Below are positions 1-6,198 of a stretch of 6,849 nucleotides of DNA, in pieces; position 1 is the stretch's first letter, and each line of letters starts with the position of its first letter. The notes under the pieces are model-generated. The model was given only the letters and a program-made list of their open reading frames with translations, was not told where the DNA came from and did not search any database. A program made the translations under genes and the position numbers. The stretch is from an uncultured Planctomycetaceae bacterium (GTDB lineage Bacteria > Planctomycetota > Planctomycetia > Pirellulales > JACPPG01), in NCBI GenBank assembly GCA_945957305.1, contig CAMFLN010000158.1, positions 1 through 6,849 on the forward strand, written 5' to 3'.

Positions 1-2218
1 CCTCTTCGTCGACCACAACTTTGCCGTCGGCGTCGAGCTGCTCGACCATCTCGGGTCGACCGTGTTCGTCACGCTTGATCTCGTGCAAGTGACCGTCGAG
101 GCCGAAGAACTTCGGCATCCGCGTCGAGGGACGGAAGTCCAACGGATCGCGAATCCAATTGGTCAGGAAGTCGAGGTCGAGCTTGCTCTTCACGTAACGC
201 AGGCTGGGGCCCGGCTTACGATACTTGCCCGGCGTTTCGTCATCGGCGCCTAACATGCTGGCCAGGCGTGCCGTGTCCGCGGTGAGGCGCGGCGCCGCAG
301 CCTCGGCACCCTCTTCGGCCTTCGCCGGCTTCGCGCCCTCGCTGAGCATTTCGGCCAGCAGCTTGCGGGATTGTTTTTGTTCCGGGTTCTCGACCACCTT
401 TTCGGCCAGGCTACGTTCGTAATCGTTCAAGCCTGGGTCGACCAGCACGCTGGCGGCAACCGCGGCGTAATTCGGCTCGACCCGAATGTCCGGACCGCGG
501 CGACGCGAGGGGCCGTCGAAGCCGTTGATTTCGTGACAGCCGAAGCAGCCGTACTGGCGGATGATGTCATACCCTTCGAGCAGCTTGGGAGCCGAAGCTT
601 CGGGGAATCGGGCGCTCGGCTCCAATTCGGTCACGTCGAAGTGACATTTCAAGCAGCTGCTTTCCAAGAACCGCTCGGGACGCATCGGGAAAATCCAGTG
701 GTGGTTGCTGAACCAACCACGGTCGTCCTGCCACTTTTTCATTTCATGTGGATCGTTCGGCGTGTGCGACGCCCATTGGAAACTCGTGGCGCTCCCCTGC
801 CCCTCGTGGCAAATCGTGCAACCGAAGTCCGCCATCTTGTGCGGGCTGAGCGATCCCACGAACAGATCCAAACGCGGATGCGAGCTGAACGGATGCGGCA
901 AGCCGCGATCGACGCTCACCTTCAGCGGCTGCCCCCAGGCGACACTATCGAGCAAGTAGCGATAGACCAGGCCGCGCTCGTGCGAGACATCGACGTCATG
1001 CACGTACCGCAACACGTCACCCACCTGGAACCCCGCATGAGCAGCAGGGCTGAGCGGGCGCACCACGCTCACCACCACGTCGCGGGTGTCGATCAAGCCT
1101 TTTTCCGCCAGTTCCAAGCCATAGACCTTGGCTAGCGCCGCATGACGTTCTGTTTCATCCTTGGGCGGAGCGTCTTTCAATTCCGCCGGAATCTCGGCCG
1201 GAGTCTTGAGCGTGACCACGACCAGTTCGGCCGGCCGAGGCGGATAGGCGGGGGCCGTGGCGGAACCGGCCGCTGACTTGTCCATCGCCTGATGGCAGGT
1301 GATGCAGCGATCAAACCGCGCCACGTCGCTGAAATTGTTGTTCAGCGTCAGCTTCGGCAGCCAGATCTGCTCGATCTTCAGAGGGCTGTTGAAAGCGTTG
1401 ATAATCGGCAGATCGAGAACTTCCTTGGTGCGCGTCAGCTCGCGATCTTGCTTCGCCTTGGCCAAACGATCCAAGTCGGCGTTGTGATCGGCCAGCGTTT
1501 TCTTGGCCTTGGCGACTTCGGTCCCTGCCTGGGTAACGATATTTTCCAAGCTCAGTCGGTGCGTCTTGGCGGCCTGGTACTCCAGGTTCATCTCGTTGAC
1601 GTTGGCCACGACCTCGTCGATCGCCGCCTGACGCTCTTGCAAGGCCGCCTCGGCCAGCCCCTCGCCTACGCCCAGGTTGTAGTTGCTGCGCACCACGTCC
1701 AAGTCAGCGCGGCGGAATTTCAACAGGCTGAAGCGCTTGTCCTCGTCGAACTGCGCCTTGCGAACCACTTCGTTCATCGCCCCCATCAGCCGCGCCCGGG
1801 CCTTGATCTTGCGATCCTGTGCCGTGGCTTCGTCGCCGGGGTTCTGCTCGACTTCGCGCACTGCCTTGTCGGCGTCTTCGATGCTCGTCAGGGAGTAGCC
1901 GTTCTGGTCGGCATGGGTGCGGGCTTCGTCCAGGAACTCGGTGACCAGCTGCTCGGGCGGAGCCTTGGCCTCGGCGTCAGCAACCGCCTGCTGCAACTCG
2001 GCGGTCTTGGCTTGGAACTCGCTATCGTCCTGCTCACTGATCTTGGCGTCGGTGTACCAGGTCTCGATTTCGCGGAACTTCCGCTGCACGGGCTTCCACT
2101 CGCGGTTGTGATCCGCCGCCAGCATCCACACGGTCGTGAGCAACATTGCCACGCCCGAGATGCCGAAGAGCACGTGCATCAACTTCGGATTGCGCCAAGT
2201 CTGTTCAGTTGCGGGCAT
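1..2218 (-). CDS. Membrane-anchored multiheme cytochrome c of the Rieske/cytochrome b complex (3' end outside window)
   Basis: The probable role is electron acceptor of the quinol-oxidising complex, replacing cytochrome c1/f. The frame is open from the ATG at 2218 to the left edge, giving 739 residues with no stop. An N-terminal helix (about residues 13-34) is followed by a charged, Ala/Glu/Lys-rich region to about residue 275 that looks like coiled coil. Four CxxCH haem c sites follow: CITCH 305-309, CTICH 467-471, CLKCH 522-526 and CFGCH 558-562. A PDZ-like segment (about 370-440, core SPAAHAGFQVGDVL) lies between haems 1 and 2. M701 in TRMPKFF is a plausible sixth ligand for the last haem, as in class I cytochromes c. 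An AAAGG sits 9 nt before the ATG. The gene follows the subunit IV gene by 139 bp. Haems, anchor and context make the class secure. The exact family name and total haem number cannot be given because the end is missing. Confidence 0.9.
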   Translation of the reverse strand, partial: MPATEQTWRNPKLMHVLFGISGVAMLLTTVWMLAADHNREWKPVQRKFREIETWYTDAKISEQDDSEFQAKTAELQQAVADAEAKAPPEQLVTEFLDEARTHADQNGYSLTSIEDADKAVREVEQNPGDEATAQDRKIKARARLMGAMNEVVRKAQFDEDKRFSLLKFRRADLDVVRSNYNLGVGEGLAEAALQERQAAIDEVVANVNEMNLEYQAAKTHRLSLENIVTQAGTEVAKAKKTLADHNADLDRLAKAKQDRELTRTKEVLDLPIINAFNSPLKIEQIWLPKLTLNNNFSDVARFDRCITCHQAMDKSAAGSATAPAYPPRPAELVVVTLKTPAEIPAELKDAPPKDETERHAALAKVYGLELAEKGLIDTRDVVVSVVRPLSPAAHAGFQVGDVLRYVHDVDVSHERGLVYRYLLDSVAWGQPLKVSVDRGLPHPFSSHPRLDLFVGSLSPHKMADFGCTICHEGQGSATSFQWASHTPNDPHEMKKWQDDRGWFSNHHWIFPMRPERFLESSCLKCHFDVTELEPSARFPEASAPKLLEGYDIIRQYGCFGCHEINGFDGPSRRRGPDIRVEPNYAAVAASVLVDPGLNDYERSLAEKVVENPEQKQSRKLLAEMLSEGAKPAKAEEGAEAAAPRLTADTARLASMLGADDETPGKYRKPGPSLRYVKSKLDLDFLTNWIRDPLDFRPSTRMPKFFGLDGHLHEIKRDEHGRPEMVEQLDADGKVVVDEE
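902..1096 (-). other. PDZ-like domain inside the multiheme cytochrome c
   Basis: Residues about 375-439 of the cytochrome read as a PDZ fold of the bacterial protease type: a beta strand (DVVVSVVRPL), the SPAAHAGFQVGDVL core that corresponds to the usual 'SPA..AGL..GDVI' signature, a helix (VYRYLLDSV) and a closing strand (QPLKVSVDRG). It sits in the 162-residue gap between the first two haem motifs. This is assigned by motif reading only; no structure prediction was run. Confidence 0.7.
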
Positions 2219-2227
2219 TTCGAAACG

Positions 2228-2232
2228 CCTTT
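2228..2232 (-). promoter_or_regulatory. Ribosome binding site of the multiheme cytochrome c gene
   Basis: AAAGG on the minus strand lies 9 nt before the ATG at 2218. It is the clearest Shine-Dalgarno-like sequence among the four operon genes and supports that start. The other three have only weak purine stretches. Confidence 0.45.
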
Positions 2233-2253
2233 ACTTGCGTCGGATAAATCTGC

Positions 2254-2277
2254 GAGCGTCACAGGCGCCCGACGCTC
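2254..2277 (-). repeat. Inverted repeat between the subunit IV and cytochrome c genes
   Basis: GAGCGTC and GACGCTC form a perfect 7-bp stem around a 10-nt loop in the 139-bp gap between the two genes. No T-run follows on the minus strand, so it is not a classical terminator. It could be an mRNA stability or processing hairpin, or chance in GC-rich DNA. Confidence 0.35.
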
Positions 2278-2357
2278 TTGCGCCAGGCGGCGGACTTTTT
2301 GCGCCTACGGTGCTTGCTTGCTGCACGCACGGGTACGCGCCGGTTATCGATAGCGAC

Positions 2358-3713
2358 TCAGAAATTCAGGAAGTACTCGGGAATACTGATGAAGTATTTC
2401 AGGTTCACGCTCCACCGCGCGACCATCTTCAGCGGCAACGATCCCATCATCAGCAGCAGGTTCGACATCAACATGAATCGAATAAAGCCCATCTTGACGA
2501 AGAACTTGCGGAAGATCGTGGCCGCCATGATCGGCGGCAGCAATACAAAGTAGGCGAACACCAGCAAGATGCCCGGCATTTCGCGCCACAGGATATAGAG
2601 CAACTCCGTGCCAGCGCCCGAGCCCGTGGGCGCCTTCGGCATGCTCTGATTCAACCACTTGATCCAGAAGAACTGCGAGAGGTCAACGTTGTTCTGGGCC
2701 AGCACCTTATGAGCGTCCCAGGTTTCGAACGGACCAAAGAAGTTCCAGTTCGGTCCGCGCAGGAAGGTCCCCAGGATGATCAAGATCACCCACAGTTCGA
2801 GGAAGCCGAACTGGAAGACCAGGTAAGCGAACTTGCGCTCCGAGATCGTGTAATAGCCCGACCCCTTGCGATTGAAATCCAGGTACGGAATCGCCATCAG
2901 CCCCAAGAGCACGACGCTGGGCAGCACCACGCCCGCCATCCATGGGTCGTAGTACACCAACATTTCCTGCAAACCGAGGAAGTACCACGGAGCCTTCGAC
3001 GGGTTGGGCGTCTTCACGCGGCTCGACGGTTCTTCGAGCGGGGCCTGCAAAGCGATGGCCCACAACAGCAGAAAGGCCGTCAGGGCGACCATGCAGATCA
3101 GTTCGGTATAGACCAGGTCCGGCCAGACGAGGACCTTCTCGTTGTCCTCTTTTTCGAGCGGCGGCAAACCTTGCGCCGCGCGATCGTCGTTCAATACTGC
3201 CTTATACGTCGCCAGCCAGGTGAAGAAGCCGAGCAAGAAGACCAGACCCACGATCGGCACGTTGTCGGGCTTGGCAACGATGGCCGTGAAATTGGGATCG
3301 GTCATCGACATGCCCATCGCTAACAGCGCGAGGTTGAGAATGGTCCACGCCACCGGCGGAGCAGTCCAGGCACGGCGAAACACGAACAAGATCGTAAATA
3401 AAGCCAACGAACCGAGCGTCAGAGTCACTGGACCCGAAAGCTCGTTGACGATTTGCTTCACTTCCGACGGCAATTCGGGGGGCAGCCCAATCATCGCCAG
3501 CGGAGCGCACACAAAGAACGCCGCGCCGACCAACAGCCACACGATGACGTTCGTGACGGGAATGGTGGCGGGCCCAAGCTTCAGCGTGGTGTAGGTCTTG
3601 GGACCGTGGCGCCACATGACCAGCGCTGCGACCCAGTTCAGGACGCAGAGGATCATGTAATAGAAGCCCAACGGCGTGGCTACATGCGACAGAAAGTCCG
3701 GAGCACTGTGCAT
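2358..3713 (-). CDS. Cytochrome b C-terminal subunit (subunit IV/PetD-like) with extra N-terminal membrane helices
   Basis: This subunit supplies the C-terminal half of the cytochrome b core, including part of the Qo quinol-oxidation site. It is 451 residues long, against about 160 for plastid subunit IV. Residues about 193-280 match the subunit IV core: VWPDL, a helix at 203-223, then NPSKAPWYFLGLQEML with the Qo motif APWY at 241-244 in place of PEWY, and a helix at 258-277. Before it lie about 190 residues with roughly five hydrophobic helices (16-34, 51-76, 95-112, 118-137, 152-172). After it come a helix at 295-316, a polar loop, and helices near 380-400 and 408-426. There are no haem-ligand His pairs, as expected for this half. 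The ATG at 3713 is preceded by only a weak GGAA. It follows the b6-type gene by 123 bp. The subunit IV core is clear; the role of the added helices is unknown. Confidence 0.92.
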   Translation of the reverse strand: MHSAPDFLSHVATPLGFYYMILCVLNWVAALVMWRHGPKTYTTLKLGPATIPVTNVIVWLLVGAAFFVCAPLAMIGLPPELPSEVKQIVNELSGPVTLTLGSLALFTILFVFRRAWTAPPVAWTILNLALLAMGMSMTDPNFTAIVAKPDNVPIVGLVFLLGFFTWLATYKAVLNDDRAAQGLPPLEKEDNEKVLVWPDLVYTELICMVALTAFLLLWAIALQAPLEEPSSRVKTPNPSKAPWYFLGLQEMLVYYDPWMAGVVLPSVVLLGLMAIPYLDFNRKGSGYYTISERKFAYLVFQFGFLELWVILIILGTFLRGPNWNFFGPFETWDAHKVLAQNNVDLSQFFWIKWLNQSMPKAPTGSGAGTELLYILWREMPGILLVFAYFVLLPPIMAATIFRKFFVKMGFIRFMLMSNLLLMMGSLPLKMVARWSVNLKYFISIPEYFLNF

Positions 3714-3836
3714 TTCGATTTCCGATTCCTACGAATTCCGGCAGCCCTGACCGGTCCACGGCACTTTCGCAAAACACCTCACACCCGCAGCGACCGCCAC
3801 ACCCGCGCCGGCGCGACAACCGCTTTCACCACGTCA

Positions 3837-4610
3837 CTACAGCGGTCCGCTGATGCCGCCGTCCTTCCGCACTCGCCAGAAGTGAATCGCCAACAACAGC
3901 GCCACCGCCAACGGGATCGCGATGCAGTGCAACACATAGAAACGGTTCAACGTATCCTCGCCCACGAACCGCGCGCCGATCGTTACGAAGCGGGCGTCCG
4001 AGGCGTTGGTGATCATCGAGATTCCGTCGATGTTGAGCAACTTGGCGCCCGGCCCTTCGGAGCCGAGGATCGGCGTGGCACGAGCCATATTCGAACCGAC
4101 CGTGATGGCCCAGATCGCCAACTGATCCCAGGGCAACAAGTAGCCGGTGAACGACAACAACAGGGTCAGCAGCAGAAGCAAGACGCCCACCACCCAGTTG
4201 AATTCTCGTGGCGGCTTATAACTGCCCGTGAGAAACACGCGGTACATATGCAGCCACGTCGTGATGACCATGGCGTGCGCACCCCAGCGATGCAGCTCGC
4301 GCATGATTCCCAGGCTGGTGACGTCGCGCAATGACAAAATATCGTTGTACGCCCACTCCAGCGTCGGGCGGTAATAGAACATCAGGAGCACGCCGGTAAC
4401 GGTTTCGACCAGAAACAGGAAGAAGGTCACCCCGCCCATGCACCAGGTGTAGCTCAGGGCGATTCCCTGTTTCTTGATCGACACGGGGTGCAGATGCAGG
4501 AAGAAATTCGTCAGCATCACGACGATGCGATTGCGCCGGTCGAGCGGCATGGGGTGACGAAAAACGCTCTTCCAGAGCTGCGAGTTACGAATGGCTTCGC
4601 CGAGCGACAT
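3837..4610 (-). CDS. Cytochrome b6-type subunit (cytochrome b N-terminal half) of the quinol:cytochrome c oxidoreductase
   Basis: This is the di-heme transmembrane subunit that carries electrons across the membrane between the Qo and Qi sites. It is 257 residues with four main helices (about 51-79, 107-127, 138-158, 225-247). The b-haem ligands are H107 and H121 on helix B and H228 and H243 on helix D. The 14-residue gap between the second pair is the b6 type rather than the mitochondrial type. Other hallmarks are LPWDQ (159-163), RFYVLH (223-228) and the C-terminal GGISGPL, which closely matches the end of plant cytochrome b6. C57 in WCMGG aligns with Cys35 of plant b6 (YCLGG), the covalent ligand of haem ci. 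The ATG at 4610 has only a weak ribosome site. The gene lies between the Rieske gene (167-bp gap) and the subunit IV gene (123-bp gap). Identity is secure. Confidence 0.96.
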   Translation of the reverse strand: MSLGEAIRNSQLWKSVFRHPMPLDRRNRIVVMLTNFFLHLHPVSIKKQGIALSYTWCMGGVTFFLFLVETVTGVLLMFYYRPTLEWAYNDILSLRDVTSLGIMRELHRWGAHAMVITTWLHMYRVFLTGSYKPPREFNWVVGVLLLLLTLLLSFTGYLLPWDQLAIWAITVGSNMARATPILGSEGPGAKLLNIDGISMITNASDARFVTIGARFVGEDTLNRFYVLHCIAIPLAVALLLAIHFWRVRKDGGISGPL

Positions 4611-4681
4611 GGATGGATCCGCTATCTGTGAAATCCCTGACCGGCAGGCACGGTCGACCGCGCCATTGGCTTTTCGAAACG

Positions 4682-4714
4682 AAAAAAGCGGTGACCCCGA
4701 CAGGGCCCGCCGCT
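4682..4714 (-). terminator. Putative intrinsic terminator or attenuator between Rieske and cytochrome b6 genes
   Basis: On the minus strand, AGCGG and CCGCT (4714-4710 and 4691-4687) can pair, with an inner CCC/GGG pair around a 4-nt loop and a few mismatches between. Six T residues follow directly (4687-4682). It starts 63 nt after the Rieske stop codon and ends 71 nt before the b6 start. The stem is imperfect, so it may only reduce read-through and set Rieske above the cytochrome b genes. Confidence 0.45.
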
Positions 4715-4777
4715 ACGAGTCGTTACCCTATTCCCTCTTCCGCGAAAATTCGCGAGTCATAACTGCCTGCGTGCCGG

Positions 4778-5869
4778 TTAAACCGACACAAAGCAGGACG
4801 CGTCGCTCCATTGCCCCAATTCTTCTTGAAACGTTCGGCTCTTGTCGACTTCCAGCTGACCGTCGTCAGCCAGGCGGATGGCATAGCGTTCGAGCGGGCG
4901 CGGCGCCGGACCTTCGAAGTTGATACCGTCCTTGTAAAAACCACTGCCGTGGCAGGGGCATTTGAACTTCTGCTCGGCCTCGAGCCAGTTCGGCGTGCAA
5001 CCCAAGTGCGTGCACACCGTCTTGATCGCCACGATCTGTCGCTGGCCCTTGTACTCGACATTGACCGGCCAGATGCCGAATTGCGCTTTGAATTTTTCTT
5101 CGACCACTCCCGGCGGGAAATCGCTCGGGAAGCCGATCTTGAACTTGCTCGGCGGTTCGGTCAGCACGTTGGGGAACATGTACCGCAACACGGCCAACGT
5201 CCACAAGCCCCCGGTCGCCGAGAGCGTACTGAAACCAAGACCAAGGAACGATCCGACCAGCACACCAAGGAAAAAGCGACGCTCTTCTTGCGGCGCTTCC
5301 TTGGTAGCCTTGGGCTTGGCATAGTCGGGCTTGGCTGGCATCGGAGGAACCGCCGACTCACCCTTGGCGCTTTTGGCGGGCACGGCCGGCTTGGCACGCG
5401 CGGCTGCTTCCGACTTCGACACCGGGCCAGGCTTGGAAGCCGCCCGCGCGGCTGCAAGAATGCTCGACGTATCGCGCACCGCGGGACCACTAGCGGCAGC
5501 GGGCTTCGCTGCTGCAGGCTTATCTGCCTTTGGCTTGGCGGCTGGCTTCTCGGCAGCGGGCTTTGCCGCGGCCGGCTTCGCGGCGGCCGGCTGAGCAGCA
5601 GCACCACCAGCAGCAGCCTTGTTGGCGCGAGCCGCGGCAAGAATATCAGCCACACTCGGCTTCGCTCCGCCAGCGCGCGCCGACTTCGGAGTTGCAGCCG
5701 GCGAGTCTCCGGCGCTTTCTGCAGCGATCGGCGCACTCGGTGGTGTCACTTCGGCAGGCGCATCGGCGGCCGGCTGTTTTTCGGCAGGCGGCGGCGTTGC
5801 TCCACCAGCGGCGTTTTTACGTGCAGCGGCCAAAATATCGGCCGTGGACAACTTCTTTTTTTCTGCCAT
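4778..5869 (-). CDS. Rieske iron-sulfur protein of the quinol:cytochrome c oxidoreductase, with long N-terminal extension
   Basis: The Rieske protein carries the [2Fe-2S] cluster that takes the first electron from quinol at the Qo site. From the ATG at 5869 it is 363 residues, while typical Rieske subunits are about 180-200. Residues 1-196 are Ala/Lys/Pro-rich with three copies of an ILAAAR motif (ILAAAR at residues 12-17, 76-81 and 137-142). A twin-arginine sequence ERRFFLG (R197-R198) and a hydrophobic helix to about 229 form a Tat-type signal anchor. The cluster domain contains CTHLGC (C286, H288, C291) and CPCHGS (C304, C306, H307), the latter providing two ligands plus a disulfide Cys, then GPAPRPL. 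The position usually Tyr after CHGS is Phe (F311). The gene is first in the operon, downstream of a near-consensus promoter. A TTG at 5932 would add 21 residues. The ATG is preferred because MAEKKKLS leads straight into the first repeat motif. Identity is secure. Confidence 0.95.
   Translation of the reverse strand: MAEKKKLSTADILAAARKNAAGGATPPPAEKQPAADAPAEVTPPSAPIAAESAGDSPAATPKSARAGGAKPSVADILAAARANKAAAGGAAAQPAAAKPAAAKPAAEKPAAKPKADKPAAAKPAAASGPAVRDTSSILAAARAASKPGPVSKSEAAARAKPAVPAKSAKGESAVPPMPAKPDYAKPKATKEAPQEERRFFLGVLVGSFLGLGFSTLSATGGLWTLAVLRYMFPNVLTEPPSKFKIGFPSDFPPGVVEEKFKAQFGIWPVNVEYKGQRQIVAIKTVCTHLGCTPNWLEAEQKFKCPCHGSGFYKDGINFEGPAPRPLERYAIRLADDGQLEVDKSRTFQEELGQWSDASCFVSV
5444..5848 (-). repeat. 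Three-copy ILAAAR motif repeat in the Rieske N-terminal extension
   Basis: The encoded motifs are STADILAAAR (residues 8-17, nt 5848-5819), SVADILAAAR (72-81, nt 5656-5627) and DTSSILAAAR (133-142, nt 5473-5444). Aligned on ILAAAR they are 64 and 61 residues apart and separated by low-complexity Ala/Pro/Lys sequence. The short amphipathic motif is conserved while the linkers are not, so it may be a docking helix repeated three times. Confidence 0.85.
5486..5596 (-). repeat. Lys/Ala/Pro low-complexity tract in the Rieske protein
   Basis: Residues about 92-128 are built of degenerate units such as AAAKP, AAEKP and ADKP, repeated several times without interruption. The DNA shows imperfect repeats of a GGCTT-GC-GC type on the plus strand. 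The tract resembles the flexible basic linkers of histone H1-like tails or dihydrolipoyl acyltransferases in composition only. Confidence 0.8.
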
Positions 5870-5991
5870 GCGGCTGTACTCAGCGCCACTCCGCACGATC
5901 GACGGACCGCCAAGGAACTGCGGCCAGCCCAACGCTGCAAATGGCTGTGAAAAAGCGATTTACGGCACCACGCGACGGCCAGACGGGGTCT

Positions 5992-6007
5992 TGTGACATT
6001 TTTCACG
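5992..6007. promoter_or_regulatory. CRP/FNR-family-like palindrome
   Basis: TGTGA-N6-TCACG matches the Escherichia coli CRP half-sites (TGTGA-N6-TCACA) at nine of ten positions. It lies about 10-25 nt downstream of the predicted operon transcription start, a position that would suit a repressor of the Rieske operon. It lies well upstream of the divergent gene, where it could activate. CRP/FNR-type regulators of other groups use related sites, so the regulator cannot be named. Confidence 0.45.
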
Positions 6008-6022
6008 AACTCCCCGCATTAA

Positions 6023-6050
6023 TTTCTATCGTAACCAGCACGATTGTCAA
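6023..6050 (-). promoter_or_regulatory. Sigma-70-type promoter for the Rieske/cytochrome b operon
   Basis: On the minus strand a perfect TTGACA (6050-6045) is followed after 16 nt by TAGAAA (6028-6023), four of six matches to TATAAT. It points toward the Rieske gene and is the best promoter match in the window. Confidence 0.6.
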
Positions 6051-6168
6051 CTCCCCGCGCCCCAGAATGCCGGCTTCCTCCAGCGGTCCGCAACCTCCTG
6101 ACTTCCGCGCTCGCCGAAACGACACCCAGCACCATGGGGGGATGACGCATTTCTACAACCCCGTGGGT

Positions 6169-6198
6169 TTGACCACACCAGACCTGACTCGCTACGTT
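6169..6198 (+). promoter_or_regulatory. Weak promoter candidate for the DUF4392 gene
   Basis: TTGACC (6169-6174) and TACGTT (6193-6198) are 18 nt apart and end 45 nt before the TTG start at 6243. The -35 is good (five of six) but the -10 is poor, so this is only a candidate. Confidence 0.25.

Noticed and set aside
1292..2353. Long plus-strand open frames over the cytochrome c and subunit IV genes (also 371-1135 and 2136-3323)
   Set aside because: They lie antisense to genes with clear haem, Qo and membrane motifs. Their translations have no recognisable domain and show the skewed composition of antisense frames in GC-rich DNA.
3804..3815. 12-bp palindrome CGCGCCGGCGCG between the b6 and subunit IV genes
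   Set aside because: It has no loop and no T-run, and such palindromes are common by chance in GC-rich sequence.
4741..4754. Short hairpin CGCGA-N4-TCGCG just after the Rieske stop codon
   Set aside because: The stem is only five base pairs with no T-run after it. The hairpin at 4682-4714 is the better terminator candidate.
4778..5932. Longer Rieske reading frame from a TTG at 5932
   Set aside because: It adds 21 residues without a clear feature. The ATG at 5869 begins directly before the first repeat motif and is the more usual start codon.
4811..5950. Plus-strand 379-codon open frame antisense to the Rieske gene
   Set aside because: The Arg/Gly/Ser-rich product mirrors the repetitive Ala/Lys/Pro coding strand and has no motif, whereas the minus strand has both Rieske cluster motifs.
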